Below are positions 1 through 8,569 of a DNA stretch of 16,376 nucleotides, in pieces; within the stretch, counting starts at the first letter, position 1; each line of letters starts with the position of its first letter. The stretch spans positions 1 through 16,376 of the forward strand of contig CAMWWW010000011.1 in NCBI GenBank assembly GCA_947178015.1, written 5' to 3'. The translations under genes were made by a program, and so were the position numbers. This DNA is from an uncultured Clostridia bacterium (GTDB lineage: Bacteria > Bacillota > Clostridia > Lachnospirales > Lachnospiraceae). Under the pieces are notes generated by a model. It was not told the DNA's origin. It made no database searches and saw nothing but the letters and a program-made list of their open reading frames with translations.

Positions 1-78
1 ATCATCGAAACTCACATAAAATCAAGAATCCGTATGAAAGCCTTGAAACAGTTATTTTTGAAACAAATAGATGAATGA
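1..78 (+). CDS. Possible C-terminal end of a gene entering from the left edge
   Basis: A plus-strand frame is open from the first base to a TGA at 76-78 and would encode about 25 residues rich in Lys, Ile and Leu, ending LKQLFLKQIDE. A second plus frame, starting at base 3, is also open until a TGA at 72-74. The length is too short to choose between them, and neither can be assigned to a family. A gene converging on the minus-strand operon would fit the hairpin found between them. This is a weak call based on open frame only. Confidence 0.22.
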   Translation: MIETHIKSRIRMKALKQLFLKQIDE

Positions 79-162
79 AAAAGTTGTAAAGTGGTGTTTC
101 ATTATGATAGATACTTTAATCAGCCATTCTTACGGTTTCATAGTGCATCACTTTTCATTTAT

Positions 163-200
163 AGCCGCCTGTCCGGCAGCCAGCCGGATAGGGAACGGCT
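163..200 (-). terminator. Strong hairpin after the last gene of the operon (candidate terminator)
   Basis: A ten-base arm (CCTGTCCGGC, 168-177) pairs with GCCGGATAGG (183-192) around a five-base loop, with one G-U pair. An outer AGCCG/CGGCT pair (163-167 and 196-200) extends it after a three-base bulge. It begins 39 bases past the stop codon of the serine hydrolase gene, where a transcript end is expected. Neither strand has a real T tract directly after the stem (the minus strand reads ATAAATG). It may therefore be a weak or factor-assisted terminator, or an mRNA 3'-end protecting stem. The inverted repeat itself is certain; the role is inferred. Confidence 0.45.
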
Positions 201-238
201 AATATCTCTCAGGAGTCAAATAATAATCTCTTCTATTC

Positions 239-1432
239 TCACAAACATCCGTATACTATATTCCGCAGTCTTGGATGTATCTCCTCCTCCATGCTTGGAA
301 CCATCTGCTGCATATATACGATTGTTAGCTGCTTATCCGGGTCCATCGCTACATAGGTCCCTGCCATTCCGCTCCAGCCAAATTCCCCTGCTGATCCATT
401 GGAACCGCCCGCAGCGAGATCCACAAGTGTCCGCACACCCAATCCATAGCTGTAGCCTTCTAAAACCTTCCAGTTCATATAGCTTCTCCTTGCGCCCAGA
501 TGGTCTTTCCTCATCAATTCTATTGTCTGTCTGCCAAGGATGCGCTCGCCTTCTTGGGAAGTGCCGCCGCGTGTCAGTGTATGGGCAAATTTTATATAAT
601 CGGACAGAGAGGAGACAAGCCCTGCTCCTCCGCTTTCACACTGGCTCTTCATGCTGTAGTTTTTCTGAAAAATATCGGTTCTAGGCTGTATCTGTCCATT
701 TTGATGTGTATAGATGGAAGCAAGGCGTGTTAGCCTCTCTTCCTCCATATGAAATGCTGTGTCCTCCATTTGTAAAGGCTCTAAGATATGATTTTTTACG
801 TAATCTCCAAAATATTCCCCTGATATCACCTCCACCAGACCGCCCAGAACATCATGGGACAACCCATACCTCCACTGTGCTCCCGGCTCAAAGGCCAGAG
901 GAAGCTTTGCGATCTGCTTTACAAATCTTCGCGTTGGACAGCTTTTTTCTTCAAATCCCTGATATAGATTTCTTAATAGTTCTCCCACTTTTTCCTCTGA
1001 TGGACAGGAGGTCCCATCATAGGTTAAACCAGAAGTCATGCAGAACAGATCGTTTATGGTAATTTCTCTATTGGCTCGCCGGAAGTGATATTCTCCCTGT
1101 TTATCCTTCTCACATACCATCATCTCTTTAAACTCCGGCAGATAGTCAGAAACGGGATCATGTAATAAAAATTTCCCCTGCTCATATAATTGTAGGGCTG
1201 CTGTCACCGTCACTGGTTTTGTCATGGAATAAATACGAAACAGAGTATTTTCCTCCACTGATGTCCCCTTCTCTTTGTCTGCATACCCGCTGTAATGTTC
1301 ATACACTTCCTTATCTTCCAGTATAATTTTTATAGAGCATCCGGCCACTTTCTCCTCCGCTGCCAGATTGTCCATATAGATGCCTACCTTGTCAAAACAT
1401 CTCTTTCCCTCTGTCTTCATCTTCATCCTCAT
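239..1432 (-). CDS. Beta-lactamase-fold serine hydrolase (class C / esterase VIII type)
   Basis: This 397-residue protein belongs to the beta-lactamase/penicillin-binding-protein-like serine hydrolases (Pfam Beta-lactamase). The active-site SxxK is SMTK at 69-72, inside the typical IYSMTKP context. The second motif Tyr is Y189 in WRYGLSHDVLG, the form seen in family VIII esterases rather than YxN of true beta-lactamases. The third motif is GWSGMAGTY near 352-360, a W-x-G version of KTG/HxG. There is no signal peptide or membrane segment, so a cytoplasmic esterase or peptidase is more likely than antibiotic resistance; the substrate cannot be told. The first ATG is preceded by AAGGG ten bases upstream. 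Two further in-frame ATGs follow at residues 3 and 5. The gene starts 25 bases after the mfd stop with no terminator between, so it probably shares that transcript. Confidence 0.92.
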   Translation of the reverse strand: MRMKMKTEGKRCFDKVGIYMDNLAAEEKVAGCSIKIILEDKEVYEHYSGYADKEKGTSVEENTLFRIYSMTKPVTVTAALQLYEQGKFLLHDPVSDYLPEFKEMMVCEKDKQGEYHFRRANREITINDLFCMTSGLTYDGTSCPSEEKVGELLRNLYQGFEEKSCPTRRFVKQIAKLPLAFEPGAQWRYGLSHDVLGGLVEVISGEYFGDYVKNHILEPLQMEDTAFHMEEERLTRLASIYTHQNGQIQPRTDIFQKNYSMKSQCESGGAGLVSSLSDYIKFAHTLTRGGTSQEGERILGRQTIELMRKDHLGARRSYMNWKVLEGYSYGLGVRTLVDLAAGGSNGSAGEFGWSGMAGTYVAMDPDKQLTIVYMQQMVPSMEEEIHPRLRNIVYGCL

Positions 1433-1457
1433 TTCCGCTGTGCCCTTCGTATATCCA

Positions 1458-4400
1458 TCAGCCTTGTGAAACAGAACCTTCTTGGTTCTCTTTTGTTTTC
1501 TGTATTAATATTAGCTTTTCCATATTTTCCAAAAGTGTCCTCAATGTCCCTATTTGACTTTCCTCATCTCTCGCATCATCCTTCTGATAGGTATAGATAA
1601 ATTGCGGCGTAGCGTCGGGCTTAAATGTAAGCTTATTTTTATATAGCTTCAATAGCTGTGGTATTTTTGTGCCGTCCACATCTGCCTTTTCATACATCAA
1701 TAGTTTAATTTCATTTCTGTTCGCCTTGATATCCCGAATCTCCAGCAGATGCGCAATCGATTTCAAATAGGCGATGGACAATAGATTTTCCACCGATTTT
1801 GGCATAATGCCAAACCGATCTATCAGCTCATCTTGCATATCTGCATATTCCTCCAATGTGTCCACCGCCGCTATCCGCTTGTAGATATCAAGCTTTAATG
1901 CTTCATTTTTAATATAGGAAGATGGAATATAGGCGTTGATGTCCATATCGATGGCTGTGTCAAATTCCTTTGGCAGCTCCTTGCCTTGAAGCGCTCTCAC
2001 TGCTTCATTTAGCATTTTGCAGTACAGATCATATCCAACTGCCTCCATATGTCCATGCTGCTCTGCGCCCAATATATTTCCGGCACCTCGTATCTCCAGA
2101 TCCCGCATGGCTATTTTAAAGCCGGAACCCAGATCGGTAAATTCACGGATTGCCGCCAGACGCTTTTCTGCCACTTCCTTCAATATCTTATTCCGCCGGT
2201 ACATCAAAAAGGCGTAGGCCGTGCGATTGGAACGCCCTACCCTCCCTCTAAGCTGATAGAGCTGGGCAAGTCCCAGTTGATCTGCATCATGGATAATCAT
2301 CGTATTGACATTAGAAATATCAAGCCCTGTCTCAATAATGGTCGTCGACACAAGCACATCGATCTCACCGTTAATAAAGGCATACATTATTTTCTCAAGC
2401 TGACGCTCCGGCATCCTGCCATGTGCGTATGAAACAGATGCCTCTGGGGCGAGCTTTGCCACATAATCGGCTATTTCATCGATATTATTGATGCGGTTAT
2501 AGACATAGTATACCTGCCCACCCCTTGCAAGCTCTCTCGCTATCGCCTCGCGGATCATTTCGTCATTGTGCTCGCAGACATAGGTCTGAATCGGCAGTCG
2601 GTCTACTGGCGGCTCCTCCAAAACACTCATATCTCGTATCCCTATCAGGCTCATATGAAGTGTTCTTGGGATCGGCGTCGCCGTCAGCGTCAGCACATCC
2701 ACATTTTGTTTTAGCTGTTTAATTTTCTCCTTGTGGGTGACGCCAAAGCGCTGTTCCTCATCCACAATCAAAAGCCCCAGATCTTTAAATTTCATATCTT
2801 TTGAAAGCAGCCGGTGCGTGCCGATCACAATATCCACCAAACCTTTTTTCAGGTTCTCGATCGTGTCCTTTTGCTGCTTAGGCGTCCGAAACCGTGACAT
2901 TAGATCAATGCGGATTGGAAAGTCCTTCATCCTTTGGCAAAAAGTATTATAGTGCTGTTGCGCCAAAATTGTCGTGGGCACCAGATACACGACCTGCTTG
3001 CTCTCCTGAACTGCCTTAAAAGCCACGCGGATGGCAACTTCCGTCTTTCCATAGCCCACATCCCCGCAGAGCAGCCGATCCATAATGCGCAAGCTCTCCA
3101 TATCCTTTTTCGCCTCTTCAATGGCAACAAGTTGATCCTCCGTCTCCTCATAAGGAAACATTTCCTCAAATTCCTTTTGCCATACCGTGTCCTCTCCATA
3201 TTGATAGCCCTGTTTTTCTTGACGCGCAGCATACAGCTCCACAAGCTCCTTGGCGACATCCTTCACCGCGTTTCGCACGCGGGTTCTGGTTTTCTTCCAC
3301 TCGCCGCCGCCAAGCTTATTTAGTTTCACCTGCTTGGCGTCGGAACCAGCATATTTCTGTATTAAATCAAGCTGAGTGGCAAGCACATAGAGATTTCCTC
3401 CATCGCCGTATTCAATCTTAATGTAATCCTTCATAATGCGATCTACCTTAATCTTCTCGATTCCGCGATAGATGCCCAGTCCATGATTTTCATGTACCAC
3501 GTAGTCTCCAATATTAAGATCCGTAAAGCTCTGGATCTTCTGCCCTTCATAGGCAGGCTTTTTCCTTCTCTTCTTTTTGTCCACTCCAAAAATATCCGTC
3601 TCTGTAATAACGACAAACTTAATCAGCGGATATTCAAAGCCTCGATGTACATTGCCATAAGTGACAAGAATTTCACCGGGCTTCACCTCTCCAGAAAGCA
3701 CCTCTGTATAATAGGCATTTAATTCAAAACCCCGCAGATCATCCGCAAGCCTCGCCCCTCTGGTGCGGGAATTCGTCAGGAGTACCACCCGATAACCGTT
3801 CTTCTTCCAGCGCGCCAGATCCTTGGTCAGCAGCTCAAAGCTGTTATTATAAGGATTCATATTCTGTGTATTTAGATAACAGGTATACTCTACATCTATA
3901 TAACGCTGTTTCTGTTCCAGCGCTGCCATCAACAGTAAGATCGTTTTCTTTAGCCTTGCAAAGATCTGCTTTGTGCTCCACAAGACATCTGCCTGTCCCG
4001 GAAGGATATATCCCTTCTCCAGACGATGCGACATACTGTCCCGAAATTCCATCTCAAGCGTCTCTGCCTTCTCCGCTGACCTCGCTGGTTCATCCAAAAA
4101 TACCACACAGTCCTTAAGAGAAAGATAATCAAGCAGACAGACCGTCTCTTCATAAAAATATCCCAGATAACTGTCAAGCGCCACAGAGGATTTTAAAGTC
4201 TGCACCTGCTCCGAAAACTCCTCGACAGCCACGCTAAGGCGGTGCGCTTCCTCCGTCTTCATCTGTTTTTTAAGCGCTTGTACACATTTTTTCTTTTCCT
4301 CTTCAATCTTCTTTAACCCCTTAAGAAGCCTTTCTTCTGATAATATAACTTCCGCGGCAGGATAGATCACAATCTGCTCCAACTGCTCTATCGAGCGCTG

Positions 4401-5039
4401 ACTTTCCAGATCAAAGCTTCGAATGGAATCCACCTCGTCATCCCACAGCTCAATGCGCACGGGTGTGTCTTCCGTCAGAGGATAGATATCGATAATACCT
4501 CCACGCACAGCAAACTCTCCCGGTCCCTCAACCTGACTCATCCGCCCATATCCAAGCTCCGTCAGGCAGCGTACCAGATAATCTGCATCAATGCTATCTG
4601 TGTTATGAATCGTCAGAATATGCTCCTTAAACACAGAAGGAAGAAGCAACTTATCCATACAGCCGTCGATTGTCGTGATCATGGTGATCTCCTCGCCGGA
4701 AAACAGCTTTTTTAAGGCCCTCATTCTCTCCTTCACAATTAAGTTGCCATGGATGTCCGCACTGTAGAAAATAAAATCCTTCGCCGGATAGTACACCACA
4801 TTTTTGTCAAAGCATTGATAGTCCTCATAAAGCTCCTTTGCCCTTGACTCCTGATGTGTGATAATGAGGCGGCAGGAAAATTCCTCCCCGATTCCCTTTA
4901 TAAAATGCGCCTTCTGAGAATCTATGCAGCCACAAACAAACAGTGCCCCCTTCCTGCTGTTATCCCTTTTTTGCCTAAGCCTCTCTCTAATCTCCTGAAA
5001 CTCCTTAAGCTCCATCAATGGAGCAGTTATACTATTCAA
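1458..5039 (-). CDS. mfd: Transcription-repair coupling factor Mfd
   Basis: Mfd is a DNA translocase that pushes RNA polymerase stalled at a lesion off the template and recruits UvrA for nucleotide excision repair. The 1193-residue length fits the family. Domains in order are: an N-terminal UvrB-like region; the RNA-polymerase-interacting CarD-like domain from about 500 (NIGDYVVHENHGLGIYRG); the SF2 motor with Walker A GDVGYGKTE near 656, DEEQ near 759 (VDEEQRFG), TATPIPRT, and QLRGRVGRS near 926; and the C-terminal TRCF domain. All motor motifs look intact. The start is TTG: AGAGGGG lies six bases upstream of it, while the in-frame ATG at residue 9 has no ribosome binding site. The stop of pth is 41 bases upstream with no terminator, so it is co-transcribed. 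The pth-mfd order is standard in Firmicutes. Confidence 0.98.
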   Translation of the reverse strand: MNSITAPLMELKEFQEIRERLRQKRDNSRKGALFVCGCIDSQKAHFIKGIGEEFSCRLIITHQESRAKELYEDYQCFDKNVVYYPAKDFIFYSADIHGNLIVKERMRALKKLFSGEEITMITTIDGCMDKLLLPSVFKEHILTIHNTDSIDADYLVRCLTELGYGRMSQVEGPGEFAVRGGIIDIYPLTEDTPVRIELWDDEVDSIRSFDLESQRSIEQLEQIVIYPAAEVILSEERLLKGLKKIEEEKKKCVQALKKQMKTEEAHRLSVAVEEFSEQVQTLKSSVALDSYLGYFYEETVCLLDYLSLKDCVVFLDEPARSAEKAETLEMEFRDSMSHRLEKGYILPGQADVLWSTKQIFARLKKTILLLMAALEQKQRYIDVEYTCYLNTQNMNPYNNSFELLTKDLARWKKNGYRVVLLTNSRTRGARLADDLRGFELNAYYTEVLSGEVKPGEILVTYGNVHRGFEYPLIKFVVITETDIFGVDKKKRRKKPAYEGQKIQSFTDLNIGDYVVHENHGLGIYRGIEKIKVDRIMKDYIKIEYGDGGNLYVLATQLDLIQKYAGSDAKQVKLNKLGGGEWKKTRTRVRNAVKDVAKELVELYAARQEKQGYQYGEDTVWQKEFEEMFPYEETEDQLVAIEEAKKDMESLRIMDRLLCGDVGYGKTEVAIRVAFKAVQESKQVVYLVPTTILAQQHYNTFCQRMKDFPIRIDLMSRFRTPKQQKDTIENLKKGLVDIVIGTHRLLSKDMKFKDLGLLIVDEEQRFGVTHKEKIKQLKQNVDVLTLTATPIPRTLHMSLIGIRDMSVLEEPPVDRLPIQTYVCEHNDEMIREAIARELARGGQVYYVYNRINNIDEIADYVAKLAPEASVSYAHGRMPERQLEKIMYAFINGEIDVLVSTTIIETGLDISNVNTMIIHDADQLGLAQLYQLRGRVGRSNRTAYAFLMYRRNKILKEVAEKRLAAIREFTDLGSGFKIAMRDLEIRGAGNILGAEQHGHMEAVGYDLYCKMLNEAVRALQGKELPKEFDTAIDMDINAYIPSSYIKNEALKLDIYKRIAAVDTLEEYADMQDELIDRFGIMPKSVENLLSIAYLKSIAHLLEIRDIKANRNEIKLLMYEKADVDGTKIPQLLKLYKNKLTFKPDATPQFIYTYQKDDARDEESQIGTLRTLLENMEKLILIQKTKENQEGSVSQG

Positions 5040-5045
5040 CTCTGT

Positions 5046-5052
5046 CCCCTCT
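5046..5052 (-). promoter_or_regulatory. Ribosome binding site that fixes the TTG start of mfd
   Basis: AGAGGGG lies six bases before TTG at 5039-5037. No comparable purine run precedes the ATG eight codons downstream (5015-5013), so the TTG is preferred. Confidence 0.6.
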
Positions 5053-5080
5053 TCTCATTTATTTTATAATGGATCTTCTA

Positions 5081-5650
5081 TTATTTACTACTGTTATATT
5101 CGTTCATCGCTGTTTGTATGCCGTGTGTAATCACACATGCTGCCGCTTTTGCCGCTCTTGCGATCCCTTCATCCACAAACACTCTGTCCTCTTTGTCAAA
5201 ATGCCCCAGCACATAATCCACCAGATCCCAGCCGGCCGGCTTATCCCCAACCCCTATCTTTATCCTCATAAACTCCTCTGTCATTAGCTCCGCGATTATG
5301 CTTTTCACACCATTATGGCCCCCTGCGCTGCCCTTTGCCCGCAGGCGAAGCTGTCCCACGGCAAGACTGATATCGTCATAAATCACTAAGAGCTTTTCTT
5401 TTGGATCAATTTTATAAAACTCCACCGCCGCTCGTATACTTTCTCCACTGTTATTCATATAAGTCTGCGGCTGCATCAAAAGTACACTCTCTCCTTCTAT
5501 GATTCCCTTGCCGCATATCGCCTTGTGCTTTTTTATATTCATGCTGATATGATAGCTGTCTGCCAGCTCATGAATTGCATCAAAACCAACATTATGCCTT
5601 GTCCCAGCATATTGAAGCGTAGGATTTCCCAGCCCTGCTATAATATACAT
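5081..5650 (-). CDS. pth: Peptidyl-tRNA hydrolase
   Basis: Pth is a cytoplasmic enzyme that cleaves the ester bond of peptidyl-tRNAs released early from ribosomes, recycling tRNA. The residues expected from the E. coli enzyme are present: N9 in GLGNP, catalytic H19 in TRHNVGF, N66 in PQTYMNNSG, D92 in IYDD, and N113 in GGHNG. The length of 189 residues is normal. I place the start at 5650. A perfect AAAGGAGG ends six bases upstream of this ATG, and the protein then begins MYIIAGLGNP, as is usual. The in-frame ATG two codons earlier (5656) directly abuts the ribosome binding site and is unlikely to be used. The ribosome binding site overlaps the stop codon of the upstream membrane protein gene, which suggests translational coupling of this essential gene to the module before it. 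Confidence 0.97.
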   Translation of the reverse strand: MYIIAGLGNPTLQYAGTRHNVGFDAIHELADSYHISMNIKKHKAICGKGIIEGESVLLMQPQTYMNNSGESIRAAVEFYKIDPKEKLLVIYDDISLAVGQLRLRAKGSAGGHNGVKSIIAELMTEEFMRIKIGVGDKPAGWDLVDYVLGHFDKEDRVFVDEGIARAAKAAACVITHGIQTAMNEYNSSK

Positions 5651-5656
5651 CTCCAT

Positions 5657-5664
5657 CCTCCTTT
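5657..5664 (-). promoter_or_regulatory. Ribosome binding site of pth, overlapping the upstream stop codon
   Basis: AAAGGAGG shares two bases with the TAA of the upstream gene (5665-5663) and sits six bases before ATG 5650. It decides the pth start and ties pth translation to the gene before it. Confidence 0.7.
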
Positions 5665-8569
5665 AACAAATTCCTGTCAGCCTTAGCTTATCCAGAAGCT
5701 CATCGCCAAAGTATTCCCTGACCTCTTCCTTTCCCTCCATATTTCCCCATGCAACATACGCATTAATCATCGAGCGAATCCTCTCAAAATGATTTCCAAT
5801 CGCCTCCACAAGCCCTAGATCCATGGGACTGTCCTCTATCACATAGATTATATCCCTGTCCTCTTTTGTCCCGGAGCTGACCAGAACATCCACATGTCCC
5901 CTAAGCTCCTCCTTCCACCATCTCTCCCCGACAGCCACGCTAAGAAGCTGCCAACTATGTGGAAATAATGTATAAAGAATCTCCTTAAGCAGAATTCCGA
6001 TCCACATGCAGTTCTGATTTTGAGCAGAAATCTTTATCAGTTTTTTCTTTCTGTATATTCTGTCGGGCACAGTCGTAACCCTTCTATAATTGGCTCTCCG
6101 AACATCGAAAAACCGGCGGCTGCACAGATAACCCTCTGTCTGTACCCGAAGATCTCCACAACAAAGCTCCACCATAACCTCCCCATGCTGAAACAAACAC
6201 TCTGCCTGTTGTTTCCTATCTTCCTCGAAAATCGTTTTTCTAAGCTGCCTGTAATATTGCCTAATATCGCAGGAATCCGCGCTTCGCTTTAACCGAATCG
6301 CCCTTCTTCCCTGCTGTAAAAAAATATCTTCCACTCGATAATATCTTCCTTCTATCGTCAAAAACTGCCCCGGCAGATACTGCTGAAAGACATGACATCC
6401 AACCGTGAGTTCCGGCAATACCTCCTCCGATCCTTCTCTCTTATATACTGCAAAATCAATATTTTCCCGATACCATCGGCGAAGCTGCTGCCTGCCCTCC
6501 TCAGTGGATATCACAGCCCTTCTTTCCCCATTCTCCTTCTGGCTCATCATATCCTCTGTCAGCCATACGCAGTCAAGCCCCAAAGCCTCCGCTAATGTCC
6601 GATTTAAGCTGCCAAGAAGCCATGTCAGCCCCTTCTGCACATCCGCACCATAATACTCTGCAAGCTCCTTTAATTCCAGCCACTCCACTCCTCCGCTCAA
6701 AAGCCTTCCGCACACCGCGATAGCCATATTCCGCTCTGAATTAATAAAATCCGGCAAAATTTGACTGACATTCACAGTTCTGCCTGTCTCCATGCAGAAT
6801 AGTATATATCCTCTTAACATATAATGCGGCGCGCAGACAGCCGTCACACCTGTCATATATCCTTGCCGTATCACTTCTGCCACATGATAGCAGTTATCCT
6901 CCGCAATTTCGGCAAAAACCTTTCTTGTTTCCTTTTCGTCAAAGAAACTCTCTCGCTCACTGTCCTGCCTGTTTCCATCATAGCGCCCTTGTAAAGCAAG
7001 CATATCCTGCGCAGGAATAAGCCGATCACAGCGCCACTGGATACTCTCTTTTGTCTTTTGAAATAGCAGCTTTGCAGTCTCCCACTCCGGCAGCTCCTGT
7101 TTTTCATTTCCTGACAATATTGCAGTGTCCATATCAATGATAGCAGAAAGATGTTCCTTTCCATTATTTACAGCGTTTATAATAGAAAATTCTGTCTTGC
7201 AGGCATGAGACAACCAATCTGCCATTCCAATGCCATTCCTGTCGCACACAATATATGTCTGCTCCCTTCTGTCGGGATGAAGCCTTGCCAGAAGCTTAAG
7301 TACTGCAATCGGGTGACTCGCAATCAAACGAGAGGGATTTACAAAAAGCACCGCTGAGATCTGTAAGAAAAATCCATGACTGTCCGTGGCCTCCACTGCT
7401 TCTGTCAAATACCGAAGCGGTACTATGCCGATATCTGCATTTCCAATCTCCTGCCCATGGCCTGCCATCCATAGTGCAAGCTTTCCTACTTTTCCAGAAA
7501 GCCCTGCTTCCAGCCAATTAGATAACTCCTCATCTTCCTGCCCAGAATAAAGAACCAGAAGCTTCTTATTATCCAGAAGCTCCAGCTCAAAAAAAGGGAA
7601 GAGATAAGCCCCTATCTCCTTGTAAAAACTATGTGCGATATACAAGCTTTGACGCTCCGCAAGCAAAAGCGCTGCTTCCATAAACTCTCTGCGTATCTCG
7701 GATCTTCCCTTTATCGTCTGATGCCATGCATATCCCATACAGCGCTTTTTGTAATTCTTACTTAACTGAATTTCCATCAGCCTCTCTTCAAGCTCTGAAG
7801 AAGAAGTCTCCATGCTGGTATCTGCCTTTTCCTGCATATACACATGGATTACATATGGTTTTCCCTTTTCCTTTAACAGCGGGATAAGCTCTTGTAACGC
7901 CAAGCTCTCTTTTTTCTCCTTTTTGTGCCGCCCCACATCCTCCTCCAGCGTACAGCCACTGAAATAGGCAAGCCTTTCCCACAGATAAAAACTGAGAGCC
8001 GCTGCCATTACAAAGAGTTCCATACCGCTCCCCGTATGATCCAACACACATTTTGTCAAACCAAACAACAATCCCGCAGCAAGAAAAAGTATCTGATAAA
8101 ATTTTCTCTGTTGCACATACTCTGGTCTTAGCACATACTTGCCCGCCATCCTATGATATACATATGCGCCGCACACTCCATTGCCCTGCAAAGCATTTTT
8201 CTCAAATACACGTTTTCTCCAAAGCAGCCAGACCCTTTTAAAAATAATATATACTACTATAAATAGCCCAAGTGCCATATTGACAGACAAACGCATAAAC
8301 ATTCCGCCCACCTGTCTTATCATAACCTGCAAAAAAGGAATCTCTATCCTTGATAGACCCAGACTCTCCATTATTATGCCTATGGTATTCCTTTTCGCTA
8401 ACATCCAAATTATGGCAATCCCAACCGATGCCCACATTACAAGAGAAGCAAGCCTCTCCTGCAAATATCGGTATTTCTTAGGCAATACCGCTTGGCAAAG
8501 ATAAGCCAGAACAGCATAACATACCATTACTATGGCAATATCCCATATCCAGCTCTTATTTATGTTCAT
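5663..8569 (-). CDS. Multi-pass membrane protein with a helicase-like (possibly inactive, MrfA/YprA-DUF1998-type) cytoplasmic part
   Basis: No firm family was recognised. The first 205 or so residues of 968 hold four or five hydrophobic segments (about 8-30, 39-58, 90-112, 157-176, 182-203); the rest looks soluble. Several stretches follow the order of large SF2 helicases of the MrfA/YprA group. ADIGIVPLRYL near 379 resembles the motif Ib region (ADIVxTxPxxL). ISAVLFVNPSRLIASH near 404-419 sits where a DExH box and its following Ser-His would be, but reads VNPS. YIVCDRNG near 439 replaces the SAT motif. A winged-helix-like stretch lies near 625-660, GRYYRVEDI (741-749) resembles the post-helicase barrel, and IYVIEDSPMDLGLVEA near 908-923 resembles the DUF1998 sequence (YDxxPGGxGL). 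No Walker A lysine motif or C-terminal zinc cysteines are visible, so ATPase activity is unlikely. The helicase relation is inference from motif order. The start is supported by AGAGGGG seven bases upstream; it overlaps the preceding gene by 14 bases. Confidence 0.85.
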   Translation of the reverse strand: MNINKSWIWDIAIVMVCYAVLAYLCQAVLPKKYRYLQERLASLVMWASVGIAIIWMLAKRNTIGIIMESLGLSRIEIPFLQVMIRQVGGMFMRLSVNMALGLFIVVYIIFKRVWLLWRKRVFEKNALQGNGVCGAYVYHRMAGKYVLRPEYVQQRKFYQILFLAAGLLFGLTKCVLDHTGSGMELFVMAAALSFYLWERLAYFSGCTLEEDVGRHKKEKKESLALQELIPLLKEKGKPYVIHVYMQEKADTSMETSSSELEERLMEIQLSKNYKKRCMGYAWHQTIKGRSEIRREFMEAALLLAERQSLYIAHSFYKEIGAYLFPFFELELLDNKKLLVLYSGQEDEELSNWLEAGLSGKVGKLALWMAGHGQEIGNADIGIVPLRYLTEAVEATDSHGFFLQISAVLFVNPSRLIASHPIAVLKLLARLHPDRREQTYIVCDRNGIGMADWLSHACKTEFSIINAVNNGKEHLSAIIDMDTAILSGNEKQELPEWETAKLLFQKTKESIQWRCDRLIPAQDMLALQGRYDGNRQDSERESFFDEKETRKVFAEIAEDNCYHVAEVIRQGYMTGVTAVCAPHYMLRGYILFCMETGRTVNVSQILPDFINSERNMAIAVCGRLLSGGVEWLELKELAEYYGADVQKGLTWLLGSLNRTLAEALGLDCVWLTEDMMSQKENGERRAVISTEEGRQQLRRWYRENIDFAVYKREGSEEVLPELTVGCHVFQQYLPGQFLTIEGRYYRVEDIFLQQGRRAIRLKRSADSCDIRQYYRQLRKTIFEEDRKQQAECLFQHGEVMVELCCGDLRVQTEGYLCSRRFFDVRRANYRRVTTVPDRIYRKKKLIKISAQNQNCMWIGILLKEILYTLFPHSWQLLSVAVGERWWKEELRGHVDVLVSSGTKEDRDIIYVIEDSPMDLGLVEAIGNHFERIRSMINAYVAWGNMEGKEEVREYFGDELLDKLRLTGIC

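Noticed and set aside
91..684. Plus-strand open frame of 197 codons over the serine hydrolase gene
   Set aside because: It lies antisense to a gene with clear SMTK and GWSG motifs, is Ser/Leu/Arg-rich as expected of a shadow frame, and has no ribosome binding site.
239..1432. Calling the serine hydrolase an antibiotic-resistance beta-lactamase
   Set aside because: There is no signal peptide and the second and third motifs are of the esterase VIII type, so resistance is not supported.
5651..5656. ATG at 5656 as the start of pth
   Set aside because: The AAAGGAGG directly abuts it with no spacer, whereas the ATG at 5650 has the ideal six-base spacing and gives the usual Pth N-terminus.
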